Below, piece by piece: positions 53,484-63,107 of a stretch of 64,000 nucleotides of DNA. The notes under the pieces are model-generated. The model did no database searches. It saw only the letters and a program-made list of their open reading frames with translations, and was not told the DNA's origin. This stretch comes from Bacillus pseudomycoides DSM 12442 (GTDB lineage: Bacteria; Bacillota; Bacilli; Bacillales; Bacillaceae_G). The stretch spans positions 4,434,960-4,498,959 of the forward strand of contig NZ_CM000745.1 of NCBI RefSeq assembly GCF_000161455.1. Reading direction: 5' to 3'. Each line of letters opens with the position of its first letter. The stretch's first letter is position 1. The position numbers and the translations under genes are program-made.

Positions 53484-54674
53484 TTATAGAATTTCATATA
53501 ACTTATATATTTCTTCTTCCGTTCCTAATTTCTCTTTCGAAAGGTTATTTACTAATTTTTTTCTTAATTCTGTATCTTTTATAAGCCTCTCAATTCCTTT
53601 TGCAATAGCCTCCGGCTTCATATCTACAATTAATCCATTTATTTCATTGTCAATTTGATCTTTCGCGGTACTAAAATCAGTAACAAGTATAGGCTTATTC
53701 AATATTTTCGCCTCATCAATTGCTATAGATTTCCCTTCAAATTTAGATGTCTGTGCATAAATATCTGCTTGTTTTATATACGGATAAGGATTAGATTTTA
53801 ATCCTAACAATTTGAAATTGTTTTCTAATTTATTTGCTTTTATCAAATTAGTCAGTTGTTCTCTTTCCTCGCCCTCGCCTATAATATTCCACTTTACTTT
53901 ATACCCTTTATCTATTAGTTTCTTACAGGATTCTATAGCCATTTCAAAGCCTTTTTGGTAGTGCAGCCTACCTACTGAAAGTATAATAATTTCATTATCT
54001 TTCTTAGTATAAACATCCTTATTTTCCTGGTTAGCCATTTTATGTATCATTGTCGGTGATACAATATTATAAATAACGCTTATCTCATCTTTTTGATTAG
54101 GAAATCTGTTTTTTAGGATATTGGCACACTCTTCCGATACTGTAACTATATTGTTTAGCTTTCTGAAGTACAAAGCATCAAAGTTCGAATCCATCCCTAA
54201 TTTATTATAGTCAATATGTACCCATCCTATTTTCTTATGTGCTTTCACCTTATCTACACAAAAATATGTAGCGGTTTTTTCTAAAAACCCTATAGTAGCA
54301 TCATACTGTTTCTCAATTTCATTTAAAGACTTAGCGATATATTTCCAGCTGTATTGTTCCTTTATCGATGTATTTTTTCCTGCTCTATTCTTTATGGTGA
54401 ACATACATCTATTATAGGCTAGCGATATTTCTCCTTTTAATAAAAATGTTTTGACCGATTTAAACAAAGGTAAAGTAAACGTCTTATATGTTTCTGGTAT
54501 AGGTAAAATTTGTACATCTTTTGGTACAAATTCCATAAATATACCTTCATGGTTAAACAAAAATAAATCTACATTATATAACTGATAATCTATTTGAGAT
54601 AATAAGTTTACTAGACTCTTTTCTCCACCACCAGCAGATAGACTAGGCATAACAAATAATAAATTTTTTTTCAT
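53484..54674 (-). CDS. Glycosyltransferase family 4 (paralogue 2 of 3)
   Basis: 396 aa: MPSLSAGGGEKSLVNLL, ILSVGRLHYQKGFEMAI, WNIIGEGEEREQL, and QTSKFEGKSIAIDEAKIL. It is a near neighbour and clear paralogue of the gene at 52278-53471, separated by 12 bases. The differences in the donor-site half suggest different sugar use or different acceptors. It is translated from ATG 54674, 13 bases after the pyruvyl transferase gene. Confidence 0.82.
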   Translation of the reverse strand: MKKNLLFVMPSLSAGGGEKSLVNLLSQIDYQLYNVDLFLFNHEGIFMEFVPKDVQILPIPETYKTFTLPLFKSVKTFLLKGEISLAYNRCMFTIKNRAGKNTSIKEQYSWKYIAKSLNEIEKQYDATIGFLEKTATYFCVDKVKAHKKIGWVHIDYNKLGMDSNFDALYFRKLNNIVTVSEECANILKNRFPNQKDEISVIYNIVSPTMIHKMANQENKDVYTKKDNEIIILSVGRLHYQKGFEMAIESCKKLIDKGYKVKWNIIGEGEEREQLTNLIKANKLENNFKLLGLKSNPYPYIKQADIYAQTSKFEGKSIAIDEAKILNKPILVTDFSTAKDQIDNEINGLIVDMKPEAIAKGIERLIKDTELRKKLVNNLSKEKLGTEEEIYKLYEIL

Positions 54675-54687
54675 AATATACCTCGAT

Positions 54688-55848
54688 TTACTTAGCTAAT
54701 TCTTGTAAGTATTCTACCGCTTTATATGACATTTTTTTAATATTAGGCATAGTTTGCCCTAGTTTGCTCTTCAATTGATCTTCTTCTCTTACCATCTCAT
54801 CGAATTTAGCTTTTAGTTTATTACTATTAGATATTTCTTCTATATTTAAGACTAATTTCTCTTCTCCAAATAAGTCTTTAGCTATTCCCTTCGATTTTAT
54901 ACTGTATCCCAATACCATAGTTGGAACACAATTTGAGTAAGCCGCTATCGTGGCATGTGTTCTAGCTCCTATAAAGAATCGCATCCTAGCTATATACCCT
55001 TTATATTGTATTGCATTTAAATTGTTTGGTAATATAATTACCCTACCTGTATTTTTAAATTCCTCATAATATGTATACAGAACTTCATAATCGTTATTCC
55101 CATCCTGCATAACATGCGGTGTGAGAGCAATTGTTGAATCTGTAGTATCTAGTATATGGTTAATTAAATCTCTTACTGCAACTTGTGAATCCTTGTTTCT
55201 ATTCCATACAAGTGGACTAAAATTAAGACCTATTGTATTGCCATCTTGCCATCCTTTAGGTAATTCCAACTCTTCTTTCTCCATGGTAAATGCAGGATCT
55301 GCACACAATTTAACGTTATTAAGTCCCTTGTTTTTCAACATATTATAGGTAAGAGTTTCACGAGCTAATATTAAATCAAACTGTTTTAAGTCTCCTAACT
55401 TTCTCTCAGACATATCCTCTTCACCTATAGAACATCCCCATAACACTAACTTCTTTCCTGCTGCTTTTACTTTTTTATTTATTTCATACAATGCAGGCTG
55501 TTCCCCGTAACAATAATTATCTCCACCTATAGATAAACATACATCCATATTCTTTATATGTTTAATTATATTATCTTCCATTTTAGCTATTGCATAAGAT
55601 TCATCATTAAACAATTTTACTTTAAGTAAAGCCATCCACCAATCGTATGAGTACTTCGCTATATTCTTAGTAGAACCATCATATATTCCATCTAACTTTG
55701 TTATAATCTTATCTGTTTCAGGCTTACTTGATACCAAATATATCTTTGTTTCATCTACCTTTTCTTTTATGATATTAGTAGAGGAACGAACAATAGCCTC
55801 ACATCCCCTATTAAGACTTCCACCATGGGCAAACATCATAATTTTCAT
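54688..55848 (-). CDS. Polysaccharide pyruvyl transferase family protein
   Basis: 386 aa with family features: MFAHGGSLNRGCEAIVRSS, LSIGGDNYCYGEQPALYEIN, KLVLWGCSIGEED, LILARETLTYNML and FFIGARTHATIAAYSNCVPT. It resembles GumL/CsaB-type enzymes that add a pyruvate ketal from phosphoenolpyruvate to a sugar. That would give the polymer a negative charge and, in B. cereus-group wall polymers, a docking group for SLH-domain proteins. That role is inferred for this locus, not shown. Confidence 0.82.
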   Translation of the reverse strand: MKIMMFAHGGSLNRGCEAIVRSSTNIIKEKVDETKIYLVSSKPETDKIITKLDGIYDGSTKNIAKYSYDWWMALLKVKLFNDESYAIAKMEDNIIKHIKNMDVCLSIGGDNYCYGEQPALYEINKKVKAAGKKLVLWGCSIGEEDMSERKLGDLKQFDLILARETLTYNMLKNKGLNNVKLCADPAFTMEKEELELPKGWQDGNTIGLNFSPLVWNRNKDSQVAVRDLINHILDTTDSTIALTPHVMQDGNNDYEVLYTYYEEFKNTGRVIILPNNLNAIQYKGYIARMRFFIGARTHATIAAYSNCVPTMVLGYSIKSKGIAKDLFGEEKLVLNIEEISNSNKLKAKFDEMVREEDQLKSKLGQTMPNIKKMSYKAVEYLQELAK

Positions 55849-55866
55849 ACTTAAACTCCCTCACTA

Positions 55867-56898
55867 TTATTTATTTCTGAATCTACTGTAAGCTGTAACG
55901 CAATACAGCCCAACAGTTGATTGTCTCTTTATTAAATTTATTATTAACCGCTCATATCTTCCTAGCTTGTTATAAATTTCACTATAATATATAGGTAGTG
56001 CCTCTCTCACATGTTCATTTCGTATCATACTTTTTACGTATTTATACCGCTTATTGAAACTTACATCTTTAGATGGTGTAAAATAAACATGTATATAGGA
56101 CATTACACTATTAATAAACTTTATTGACCTTAATTTACTTATTCTTACTCTATCAATTTTATCAGTATATATTTGGGGTAATTCCATAGTATATACTTCT
56201 ACAGCCCTCTGAAAATAATCTTTTTCGGATATGTTTCTGGTAGCACTACCAGCTACCTCCTTGTAATGGTAACCTACATAATCTACATATTTCATACGAG
56301 TTGCACCACTAAAGAATGCAACGTTAAACATTCCATCTTCCCCCAATGCAATTCCGCTTGGGAATTTAACGTTATTTTCTTTAATTAAATTATTTCTATA
56401 GATCTTATTTACAACAGTATTTAAATTATCTGCCTTAAGGAAATAAGGTAATACTTCTTGCTCTATATAATCTTTTTCAAGAACAATATCTATAGGAAAT
56501 GGATATGTTGTAATTACCTTATGCCCTTCCGTCTCGCCCTTAAAATTTGATATAACTACATCACAATTACTTTGTTTTACTGAGTTATATAGTGTTTCAT
56601 ACATATCCTTTTCTATACAATCATCAGCATCAACAAATCCCACATATTCTCCAGCGGCTAAATGTAAGCCCTTATTTCTTGCAATACTTACACCTTGATT
56701 TACTTGATTTATAAGTATTATCCTGTCATCTACTTGTTTATATCCCTCAATGATTTCTCTGCTATCGTCTATCGAGCCATCATTAATAAATATAAACTCA
56801 CACTCTTGGAGTGTCTGATTTAAAAGTGATTCTATGCACCGAGTGATATATTTCCCTGCATTATAAACTGGTATTATTACACTTACTTTTTGGCTCAT
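55867..56898 (-). CDS. Glycosyltransferase family 2
   Basis: 343 aa: VSVIIPVYNAGKYITRCIESL, FIFINDGSIDDSREII, GVSIARNKGLHLAAGEYVGF and the metal site VDADDCIEKDMY. It is closely related to the partial gene at the right edge (63108-64000). Members add hexoses, hexosamines or similar residues in the cytoplasm. The C-terminal part is AT-rich and lacks membrane segments. Confidence 0.84.
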   Translation of the reverse strand: MSQKVSVIIPVYNAGKYITRCIESLLNQTLQECEFIFINDGSIDDSREIIEGYKQVDDRIILINQVNQGVSIARNKGLHLAAGEYVGFVDADDCIEKDMYETLYNSVKQSNCDVVISNFKGETEGHKVITTYPFPIDIVLEKDYIEQEVLPYFLKADNLNTVVNKIYRNNLIKENNVKFPSGIALGEDGMFNVAFFSGATRMKYVDYVGYHYKEVAGSATRNISEKDYFQRAVEVYTMELPQIYTDKIDRVRISKLRSIKFINSVMSYIHVYFTPSKDVSFNKRYKYVKSMIRNEHVREALPIYYSEIYNKLGRYERLIINLIKRQSTVGLYCVTAYSRFRNK

Positions 56899-56997
56899 GC
56901 CTAAATCACACCTTTACGAGAAATCTCTTACGCTATCATCATAAATACACCTTTATTGTTGTCTCCTATACTTGATGTATTGATTGTTTAGGCGCCT

Positions 56998-57119
56998 ATA
57001 AAGTGAAACTTTAATTAGTTGAACGAATCGGGCTTTTACGGGCAGTTGATCCCCCACCTAACTCCTTTGTTTTCGCCGAACTTTGAGGTGGAGGTCTTAC
57101 TACCCGTTAATGCGGGATA
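56998..57119 (+). repeat. bcr1-like repeat, 5' hairpin deleted, overlapping a CDS end
   Basis: Begins ATAAAGTGAAACTTTAATTAG, lacks the first hairpin, and continues GAATCGGGCTTTTACGGGCAG, CCCCCACCTAACTCC...CTTTGAGGTGGAGG and TACCCGTTAATGCGGGATAA. The middle and right sections are very close to the full copy at 1519-1679. The stop codon of the 57107-58309 gene and its last three codons are inside the repeat. Confidence 0.8.
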
Positions 57120-58309
57120 ATTTTATATAGCTTATTCAACTCAGCGTTATTACTGTAATCTCTATCTCGCAAATTATTAATTAATGTTTTCCTCAGTTCA
57201 TCATCTCTATATAAATTTTCGATGCCTTCGACTAACCCCTCTACACTTGAATCACATATAATGCCCTCAATTCCATCATCCAATTGGCTGGCTGCAGTAG
57301 GATAATTAGTTATCAATATAGGCTTTTCAAGGATTTTAGCTTCCGTAACCGTAACTGCCTTTCCCTCATATCTGGACGGTTGAACGTATAAATCACATAA
57401 CTTCATATACGGATATGGGTTAGTTTGTTTGCCTAATAGTATAAAACTGTCTTCTAACTGTTGTTCCTTTATCAATTCCTTAAGATTAGATTCATCCGAT
57501 CCGTATCCTATGACATACCATTTTATATTGTTTAACCCCTTATTATGTAATGCTTTAAGGGCTTTTATAGCAACATCAAACCCTTTCGCATATGACAACC
57601 TTCCAACCGATAAAATATTAAAAGCACTGTTACTTTGTTTATTAAAACTTACAGTATCTTCAGCCATCTTCTGAATAAATTTGGGTGAAGTAATATTTTC
57701 TATTTGTAAAATTTTATCTTTTAGCGATGGATATACAGTTAAAAACGCTTTTGTGCATTCATCTGATATAGATGCTATGTAATCAAATTTATTCCACATA
57801 GCAAAGTCAATTTTATTATCAATTTCTAGTGTGCTATAATCTGTGTGAATCCAAGCTATCTTCTTATCAGCACTTACAGTATCAGCTAAAGGATTATGTG
57901 GCCATGCGTAACTAATCGCAAAGTCATACTTTTTTTTCTGTTTAGGCAAAAAATATGCTGCATACTTTGACACAAGCTGCATCTGAATATATCCCGAACC
58001 TTCCTTTAACTGTCTTTTTTTTGATATTCTCCCTGCCATATACTTACTTATTATTCTTGTGATTCCTGCCCCAAAATATCCTTCACGTATACATTGCACA
58101 ATTGACTTCCTAAAGACGGTATATCCACCTATCTGTGGTAGTACGTTAACTTTATTAGGTACTAAATTTAAGAACTCTCCAGTATGATTAAATATCAATA
58201 AATCTATGTTGTATGTATCATAGTCGAAGCTTTCCAGCATATTAATTAAGCTTCTTTCTACTCCACCAATTTCCATATCATAGATAGAGATTAAAACATT
58301 TTTTTTCAT
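57107..58309 (-). CDS. Glycosyltransferase family 4 (paralogue 3 of 3)
   Basis: ATG 58309 (MKKNVLISIYDMEIGG) follows GTGAGGAAGCGT; ATG 58327 is the alternative. The product is about 400 aa. GT4 features: GGVERSLINML, ILSVGRLSYAKGFDVAIKAL, WYVIGYGSDES, and QPSRYEGKAVTVTEAKIL. It is a third paralogue of the tandem pair at 52.3-54.7 kb. The last three residues (Ile-Pro-His) and the TAA come from the bcr1-like repeat that follows, so the original C-terminus was replaced by the insertion. Confidence 0.82.
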   Translation of the reverse strand: MKKNVLISIYDMEIGGVERSLINMLESFDYDTYNIDLLIFNHTGEFLNLVPNKVNVLPQIGGYTVFRKSIVQCIREGYFGAGITRIISKYMAGRISKKRQLKEGSGYIQMQLVSKYAAYFLPKQKKKYDFAISYAWPHNPLADTVSADKKIAWIHTDYSTLEIDNKIDFAMWNKFDYIASISDECTKAFLTVYPSLKDKILQIENITSPKFIQKMAEDTVSFNKQSNSAFNILSVGRLSYAKGFDVAIKALKALHNKGLNNIKWYVIGYGSDESNLKELIKEQQLEDSFILLGKQTNPYPYMKLCDLYVQPSRYEGKAVTVTEAKILEKPILITNYPTAASQLDDGIEGIICDSSVEGLVEGIENLYRDDELRKTLINNLRDRDYSNNAELNKLYKIIPH

Positions 58310-58394
58310 ACGCTTCCTCACGTTCATGTTTTGTTTTGATGTAAGTAAATGAAAGCAATCGCAGTATATGAATTCATATGGAATAAACTTTTTA

Positions 58395-59012
58395 TTAGCT
58401 GCTTAGACTAGTGCGATCAATACACATATTCTCTCTTTTATTCACAAATAACGTATTAGAAGGAATATGCCCTTTTACAACGCTTCCAGCGGCTATTACG
58501 GTATTATCACCTATAACAGTATCCTTCAATATAACTACATTAGAACCAATCCAAACATTCTTCCCTATCTTTACCTCACCTTTTACCAGATGGCTATCTG
58601 CAGGGTTTTTATAATTATGGTCGTGGTCATTAATACTCACATTTGGCCCTATTTTTGTACTTCTTCCAATCGATATTCTATTTACACAGTTGATATTACA
58701 GTTATCATTAATAAATACTTTTTCTTCTATATCTAATACTCCGTCAAAATCCAGTCTAATGCTGGCATTCTTTCTTACAAATACAAACTTTCCAATATTG
58801 ACTTTTGAACGCTTATTGAAAATCTCAATCTTGCTATTTGCTTGAAGAAAAAAGATTGAACACTTTATATTACGAAAATATATTACTTTATAGAAGGCAC
58901 CTCTTAATGCACCAATTACATGCGAAATATTCATTAGTATAGTAAAGTACAGTCCTCTATTACGGCTTTCTGCAACTATCGTTTGAACTATTTTCTTGAA
59001 TACCTTAATCAT
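58395..59012 (-). CDS. Hexapeptide-repeat acyltransferase
   Basis: 205 aa left-handed beta-helix protein. Motifs include INDHDHNYKNP with a likely catalytic histidine, GEVKIGKNVWIGSNVVILKDTVIGDNTVIAAGSVV-type repeats (about residues 150-185), and HIPSNTLFVNK at the end. It overlaps the GT32-like gene by eight bases. It resembles WcaF/WbbJ-type O-acetyltransferases of exopolysaccharide loci. Confidence 0.8.
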   Translation of the reverse strand: MIKVFKKIVQTIVAESRNRGLYFTILMNISHVIGALRGAFYKVIYFRNIKCSIFFLQANSKIEIFNKRSKVNIGKFVFVRKNASIRLDFDGVLDIEEKVFINDNCNINCVNRISIGRSTKIGPNVSINDHDHNYKNPADSHLVKGEVKIGKNVWIGSNVVILKDTVIGDNTVIAAGSVVKGHIPSNTLFVNKRENMCIDRTSLSS

Positions 59013-59781
59013 GTGTATTCTCCTTAAAAGCTTCTTTTCCCATCACATATTTTCTTAGCCTAGCAATGTTATTTCCACCTATGATTTTCGCTAAAATCAA
59101 TTTTATATTACTCTTGATTCTTACTTTAGGAGGCAACCAACTTTTATAAAAATGATGCATTGCATATGTATTTTCAGTTATAAGTTTTCTGCAATTGATA
59201 TAATCATATGGAGAAAAATAAGTTTGTGGATAAAAAGCTCCCATACCGCTTATTTCTTGATATTCTCCATTTAATTTCAATCCTGCATTTTTTAGTATAT
59301 TAGTTACAACCGCCACATTGGTTAAATCATCATGTTTTCCATCCTCTTTGATGAATCCTTTTCCTTCATATGAATCCAAAAACATTTTGATCAACTTATT
59401 TCCTTTCATAGCTCCTATAGTACTTGTCGCTATGTAATTTTCTTGTTCAAATCCCCAAAATGAATCATGATGGAGCATATTATCAAAAGGTTTGAATACC
59501 TCTACATCGGTATCTAAATAAATACCTCCAAACTTATAAAGAACATATACCCTTACATAATCACTTACAAATGCAAATTTTTTCGAATCATAGGCTTCTT
59601 TGACATATAAGTTACATTCTATGTCAAAATTATTTTCATTCCACTCAATAATTTCATATTCTGGGAGGTTCTTCTTCCAGCTATCTATGCATTTTTGTAC
59701 AATCTCAGGTTTCTCTCTACCACCAAACCAACAATAATGTATGGTTGATGGAATTTTCCTCACGTTCTCCAATTGATACAC
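59005..59781 (-). CDS. Glycosyltransferase family 32-like (capsular, DXD)
   Basis: 258 aa: KIPSTIHYCWFGGREKPE at the N-terminus and the metal-binding FGGIYLDTDVEVFKPFDNML, the hallmark of the OCH1/GT32 group. It starts at ATG 59781, behind a GGGGGGAGCGTGT site. Bacterial relatives add mannose, galactose or hexosamine to capsule repeat units. The substrate is unknown. Confidence 0.84.
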   Translation of the reverse strand: MYQLENVRKIPSTIHYCWFGGREKPEIVQKCIDSWKKNLPEYEIIEWNENNFDIECNLYVKEAYDSKKFAFVSDYVRVYVLYKFGGIYLDTDVEVFKPFDNMLHHDSFWGFEQENYIATSTIGAMKGNKLIKMFLDSYEGKGFIKEDGKHDDLTNVAVVTNILKNAGLKLNGEYQEISGMGAFYPQTYFSPYDYINCRKLITENTYAMHHFYKSWLPPKVRIKSNIKLILAKIIGGNNIARLRKYVMGKEAFKENTHD

Positions 59782-59833
59782 GCTCCCCCCGATATGCTTA
59801 AATTTATACTTAGAAGTAGTGTTACTGAAAAAT

Positions 59834-60901
59834 CTATAAAGATAGATATTTACTTGTATAAATGATACCTAAACTTATTACACTCTCGTAAAAATAATAA
59901 ATGAGATAACACAATAAAAGTCCGTAATATACGAAATTCCTATCCTTTTTAGAAAATAATACAACAATCCATGAAATTAAAATTAATTGATATAAACTGA
60001 AATAAATGGTGAATCTTGCAAATATCCAATTTTGCGTTGAAATAATCATGAACACTAAGCCAATTAAAGACATGTTTACAATGTAATCACTTTTCGGAAA
60101 GACTTCTCTTAATTTTTCTCTTCCAAGATATGCAAGAACTATTGGTACAGCACTAACTGCAACACGTAATACATTTGCTCCTCCCTCTGCAAAGTCCTTG
60201 TAGTGTCCATACTGAGTTGATTCTAATGCCGAGAACAAAGCTGATGAGAATTGGTTAAACCCAATTACTATAATGACCGAGAAGAACAGCAATACGTACG
60301 TATCCCATGCCCAAGCCTTTCTCCTAACCAAAAAATAAATTGGGATTAAAACAAGCGCTGACTTATGAATCATAGCTGCTAAAAGTACAATTAAAATATA
60401 TTTTTTCCAATTTCCATTAAAAATATATTTTGTGGCCAGAAAGACAATAGATGCTGCTAAAAACTGCCTGATTCCATTCATGGATACTAAATACATTCCA
60501 CCTGTAATATATACAAATAAGGCTAATTCAAGCATCCGGGAGTATTTATAAAGAGTTATTACAATTAATACATTTGTCACTAAGGCGACAAAAAATACCA
60601 TTATCTGCGGATCTTTTGAGAAGTGTTGCAGAAACATCTGTAAAAGATCAAACCCAAAATCCCCTGAGAAATCAATATTGCTCCAACTAAATTCATTGTG
60701 GGCATAGGAATACATGTAAAAATAAGTATCACCAATATTATTTCTAAGTCCCGATACAATAACAAGCGATGCCATTGCCAAGAAACTAAGCATTTTATTT
60801 GGTTGAACTGGAACGATCCCATTGCTCATGCTCTTTGCAGAATATCTTGAAAAAAAAGATAAAATGTAAACTACAAAAAGGTTTATCCATAATATAGTCA
60901 T
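59834..60901 (-). CDS. EpsG-family polysaccharide polymerase (Wzy role)
   Basis: ATG 60901 (MTILWINLFVVYIL) follows GAAGGAGTTATGGA; the longer upstream frame is rejected. The product is about 355 aa with ten or so membrane segments. The EpsG hallmark is GLRNNIGDTYFYMYSYAHNE, with the GIRQFLAASIVFLAT-type sequence later. EpsG proteins polymerise repeat units outside the membrane, so this is the Wzy of operon B. It differs from the operon A candidate polymerase. Confidence 0.82.
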   Translation of the reverse strand: MTILWINLFVVYILSFFSRYSAKSMSNGIVPVQPNKMLSFLAMASLVIVSGLRNNIGDTYFYMYSYAHNEFSWSNIDFSGDFGFDLLQMFLQHFSKDPQIMVFFVALVTNVLIVITLYKYSRMLELALFVYITGGMYLVSMNGIRQFLAASIVFLATKYIFNGNWKKYILIVLLAAMIHKSALVLIPIYFLVRRKAWAWDTYVLLFFSVIIVIGFNQFSSALFSALESTQYGHYKDFAEGGANVLRVAVSAVPIVLAYLGREKLREVFPKSDYIVNMSLIGLVFMIISTQNWIFARFTIYFSLYQLILISWIVVLFSKKDRNFVYYGLLLCYLIYYFYESVISLGIIYTSKYLSL

Positions 60902-61053
60902 TCCATAACTCCTTCCACACAGCAAACAAGCAAGTAACTTAGACATGCAAAAGCACTGAAGAAAATAGATATATTTACACATAAATATATTAACAGATTC
61001 ATTAGCCAATTATTGCAAGCTTGCACAACAATTACCGGTATACCTTCAGCTTC

Positions 61054-61956
61054 TTAATGGCGCTTCGAAACGGTTTTATTACTTGTATTCTGTATATAAA
61101 GATAGAGAAGAATCCCGAAAGGTATCGCCAGGAAAGTAGTACCCTTACATGGTGATTCTTTAAGAAAAGCATAATTTCTAATCATCAGATTACTAGATAC
61201 ATAATGTATGGATTCTCGAAATCTCTCCTTAAAAGAAGGAGCATACTGCATAGCAACCTTTCTGAAGAATAAAAACCCACGCGGATTTTTCTTATATTGT
61301 TTAATCATGTTCATACTCGAACCATCATCTAAATATTCCACATGGCATAAGACTTCATTCATAATAAGTAAAGGACATTGTTGATCAATTAAAATATACT
61401 TATAACTGAGCGGACAGTACTTTTCTCCTGAAAATATAGGATATGGCAAAGAATTTCTTGTCAATTCCGAACGATAAACTAGTTTCTTATCGCCTCTGAC
61501 CCCATGAAGACCATACAAACCTGACAGTGTGGAAGATTTAATATTAGATGGCATTTTAGTTCCAATGATTTCTCCATTCTGTTTCGCATCCAACCCGACT
61601 ATTCCAGCAAACTTCTTACTTCCATGCGCCTTCCAAAATGAAGCAATCTTTTCAACAGCATCTTCAGCCATATAATCATCCGAGTCTATACACACATTTA
61701 ATTCTGTATCAATTAATTCATAAGCGGTATTGTGTGCTCCATGCATACCTTGATTTTCTTGGTAATGATAACGAATGGGAACGACATCTTCTACAATCCA
61801 AGTATCAATAAGTTCCTTTGTGTTATCATTAGAGCCATCATCAATAATTAACCAAATAAAATCTTTACATTTTTGCCTCTTTAAACTTTCATAACATAAA
61901 TGAAGGGTATATGCACGATTATATGTAGGCGTAAAAACGGTTAAGAGTGGCGTCAT
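61054..61956 (-). CDS. Glycosyltransferase family 2
   Basis: 300 aa: LLTVFTPTYNRAYTLHLCYESL, WLIIDDGSNDNTKELI, GMHGAHNTAY and the metal site CIDSDDYM. It begins at ATG 61956 behind GGAGGGTTTGCA. It is the second GT2 of the FTPTYNR type in operon B (the other is 48079-48960), so at least two different linkages are likely made by related enzymes. Confidence 0.83.
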   Translation of the reverse strand: MTPLLTVFTPTYNRAYTLHLCYESLKRQKCKDFIWLIIDDGSNDNTKELIDTWIVEDVVPIRYHYQENQGMHGAHNTAYELIDTELNVCIDSDDYMAEDAVEKIASFWKAHGSKKFAGIVGLDAKQNGEIIGTKMPSNIKSSTLSGLYGLHGVRGDKKLVYRSELTRNSLPYPIFSGEKYCPLSYKYILIDQQCPLLIMNEVLCHVEYLDDGSSMNMIKQYKKNPRGFLFFRKVAMQYAPSFKERFRESIHYVSSNLMIRNYAFLKESPCKGTTFLAIPFGILLYLYIQNTSNKTVSKRH

Positions 61957-61983
61957 TGCAAACCCTCCTGTATCAAATTTTTA

Positions 61984-63096
61984 TTATTTATAGGCATGTG
62001 CATAATAGTAATCTGTCAACCAGTTTGCCATAGTAGCCGTATCATAGCCACTATTTTGCATTACATTTGTTGTATCCTCATGCTCCAATGATGAGGAAAG
62101 AATATAATCTGCCCATAATTCCGTTGAACTCTTTAAGCTCATAAATTTCATTCGGTCAGTCAAGTTAGATTCACTAGTAATTGCATCAGACACCACACAA
62201 TTTAAACCTGCAGCCTGTGCTTCCACTAGTACAACTGGCAAGCCTTCAAAAAGCGAAGGAAAAAGAAAAATATCAAATCCTTGCATCAATTGCGGGATAT
62301 CGGTTCTAGTTCCTAGAAATCTGACTTTAGAAGACAACCCTAAGTCCGCGACTTTTTTTTCAATGCTTGCACGTAGGGTACCCTCTCCTATGAGAGTCAG
62401 TATAGATTCTGGGTTCTTTTTATGTACAGCATGGAAAATATCTATTAAGAATTCATGATTCTTTTGCTTATTAAATCTTCCTACATGCCCTATAACTAAC
62501 GTATTATCATTTGCCCCAATTTCTTCTCTTACTTTACTTCTTTTACTTTCATTATATTTAAATTCTTCAACATTCACTGCGTTATTTAGAACCGTTACTT
62601 CATTAGAATTTGTCTGTTTCTTTCCAAACAACCATTCTCCTGCTTTTTTCGAACATGCAAAATATGCAGTCGGGTTGTCTTTCATCATAAATCTTGCATA
62701 TAGTCGAAAAGGAAGTTTTATATCAATACCTAAATCACTTAAATGACTATGCGCAATACGGCATGGAACACCTGCATTTTTCGCTGCTCTTAATACAAAA
62801 CTACTGTTCTCATTGATATGGGAATGTACTACTTTATATTCAGGATTAGTAGCAAAGAACTCTTTGAGTAATTTAAAATAACGGCGATAATTTCCAGGTC
62901 GTATCTGTGGCATTCGATAAATCTTCCCGCCAAGCTTCATTATTTCATCATCATAATGTCCCTTATCTGTTCTATGTACCATAAAATCAAATTGAATCTT
63001 ACTACGATCTATTCTTCGATAATAATTCATCAACATAGTTTCAAGCCCGCCGCGATTCATGACGGTAACTACTTGAAGTATACGAATAGGTTTCAA
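61984..63096 (-). CDS. Glycosyltransferase family 4
   Basis: The start is probably TTG 63096, because TAGGAG lies eight bases before it; GTG 63105 overlaps that site. The product is about 370 aa. Features are IRILQVVTVMNRGGLETMLMNYYR, IGHVGRFNKQKNHEFLI, LIGEGTLRASI and FDIFLFPSLFEGLPVVLVEAQAAG as the donor site. It resembles EpsF-type transferases of exopolysaccharide loci. It lies eleven bases after the partial GT2 gene. Confidence 0.83.
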   Translation of the reverse strand: MKPIRILQVVTVMNRGGLETMLMNYYRRIDRSKIQFDFMVHRTDKGHYDDEIMKLGGKIYRMPQIRPGNYRRYFKLLKEFFATNPEYKVVHSHINENSSFVLRAAKNAGVPCRIAHSHLSDLGIDIKLPFRLYARFMMKDNPTAYFACSKKAGEWLFGKKQTNSNEVTVLNNAVNVEEFKYNESKRSKVREEIGANDNTLVIGHVGRFNKQKNHEFLIDIFHAVHKKNPESILTLIGEGTLRASIEKKVADLGLSSKVRFLGTRTDIPQLMQGFDIFLFPSLFEGLPVVLVEAQAAGLNCVVSDAITSESNLTDRMKFMSLKSSTELWADYILSSSLEHEDTTNVMQNSGYDTATMANWLTDYYYAHAYK

Positions 63097-63107
63097 GAGT
63101 ACCACTC

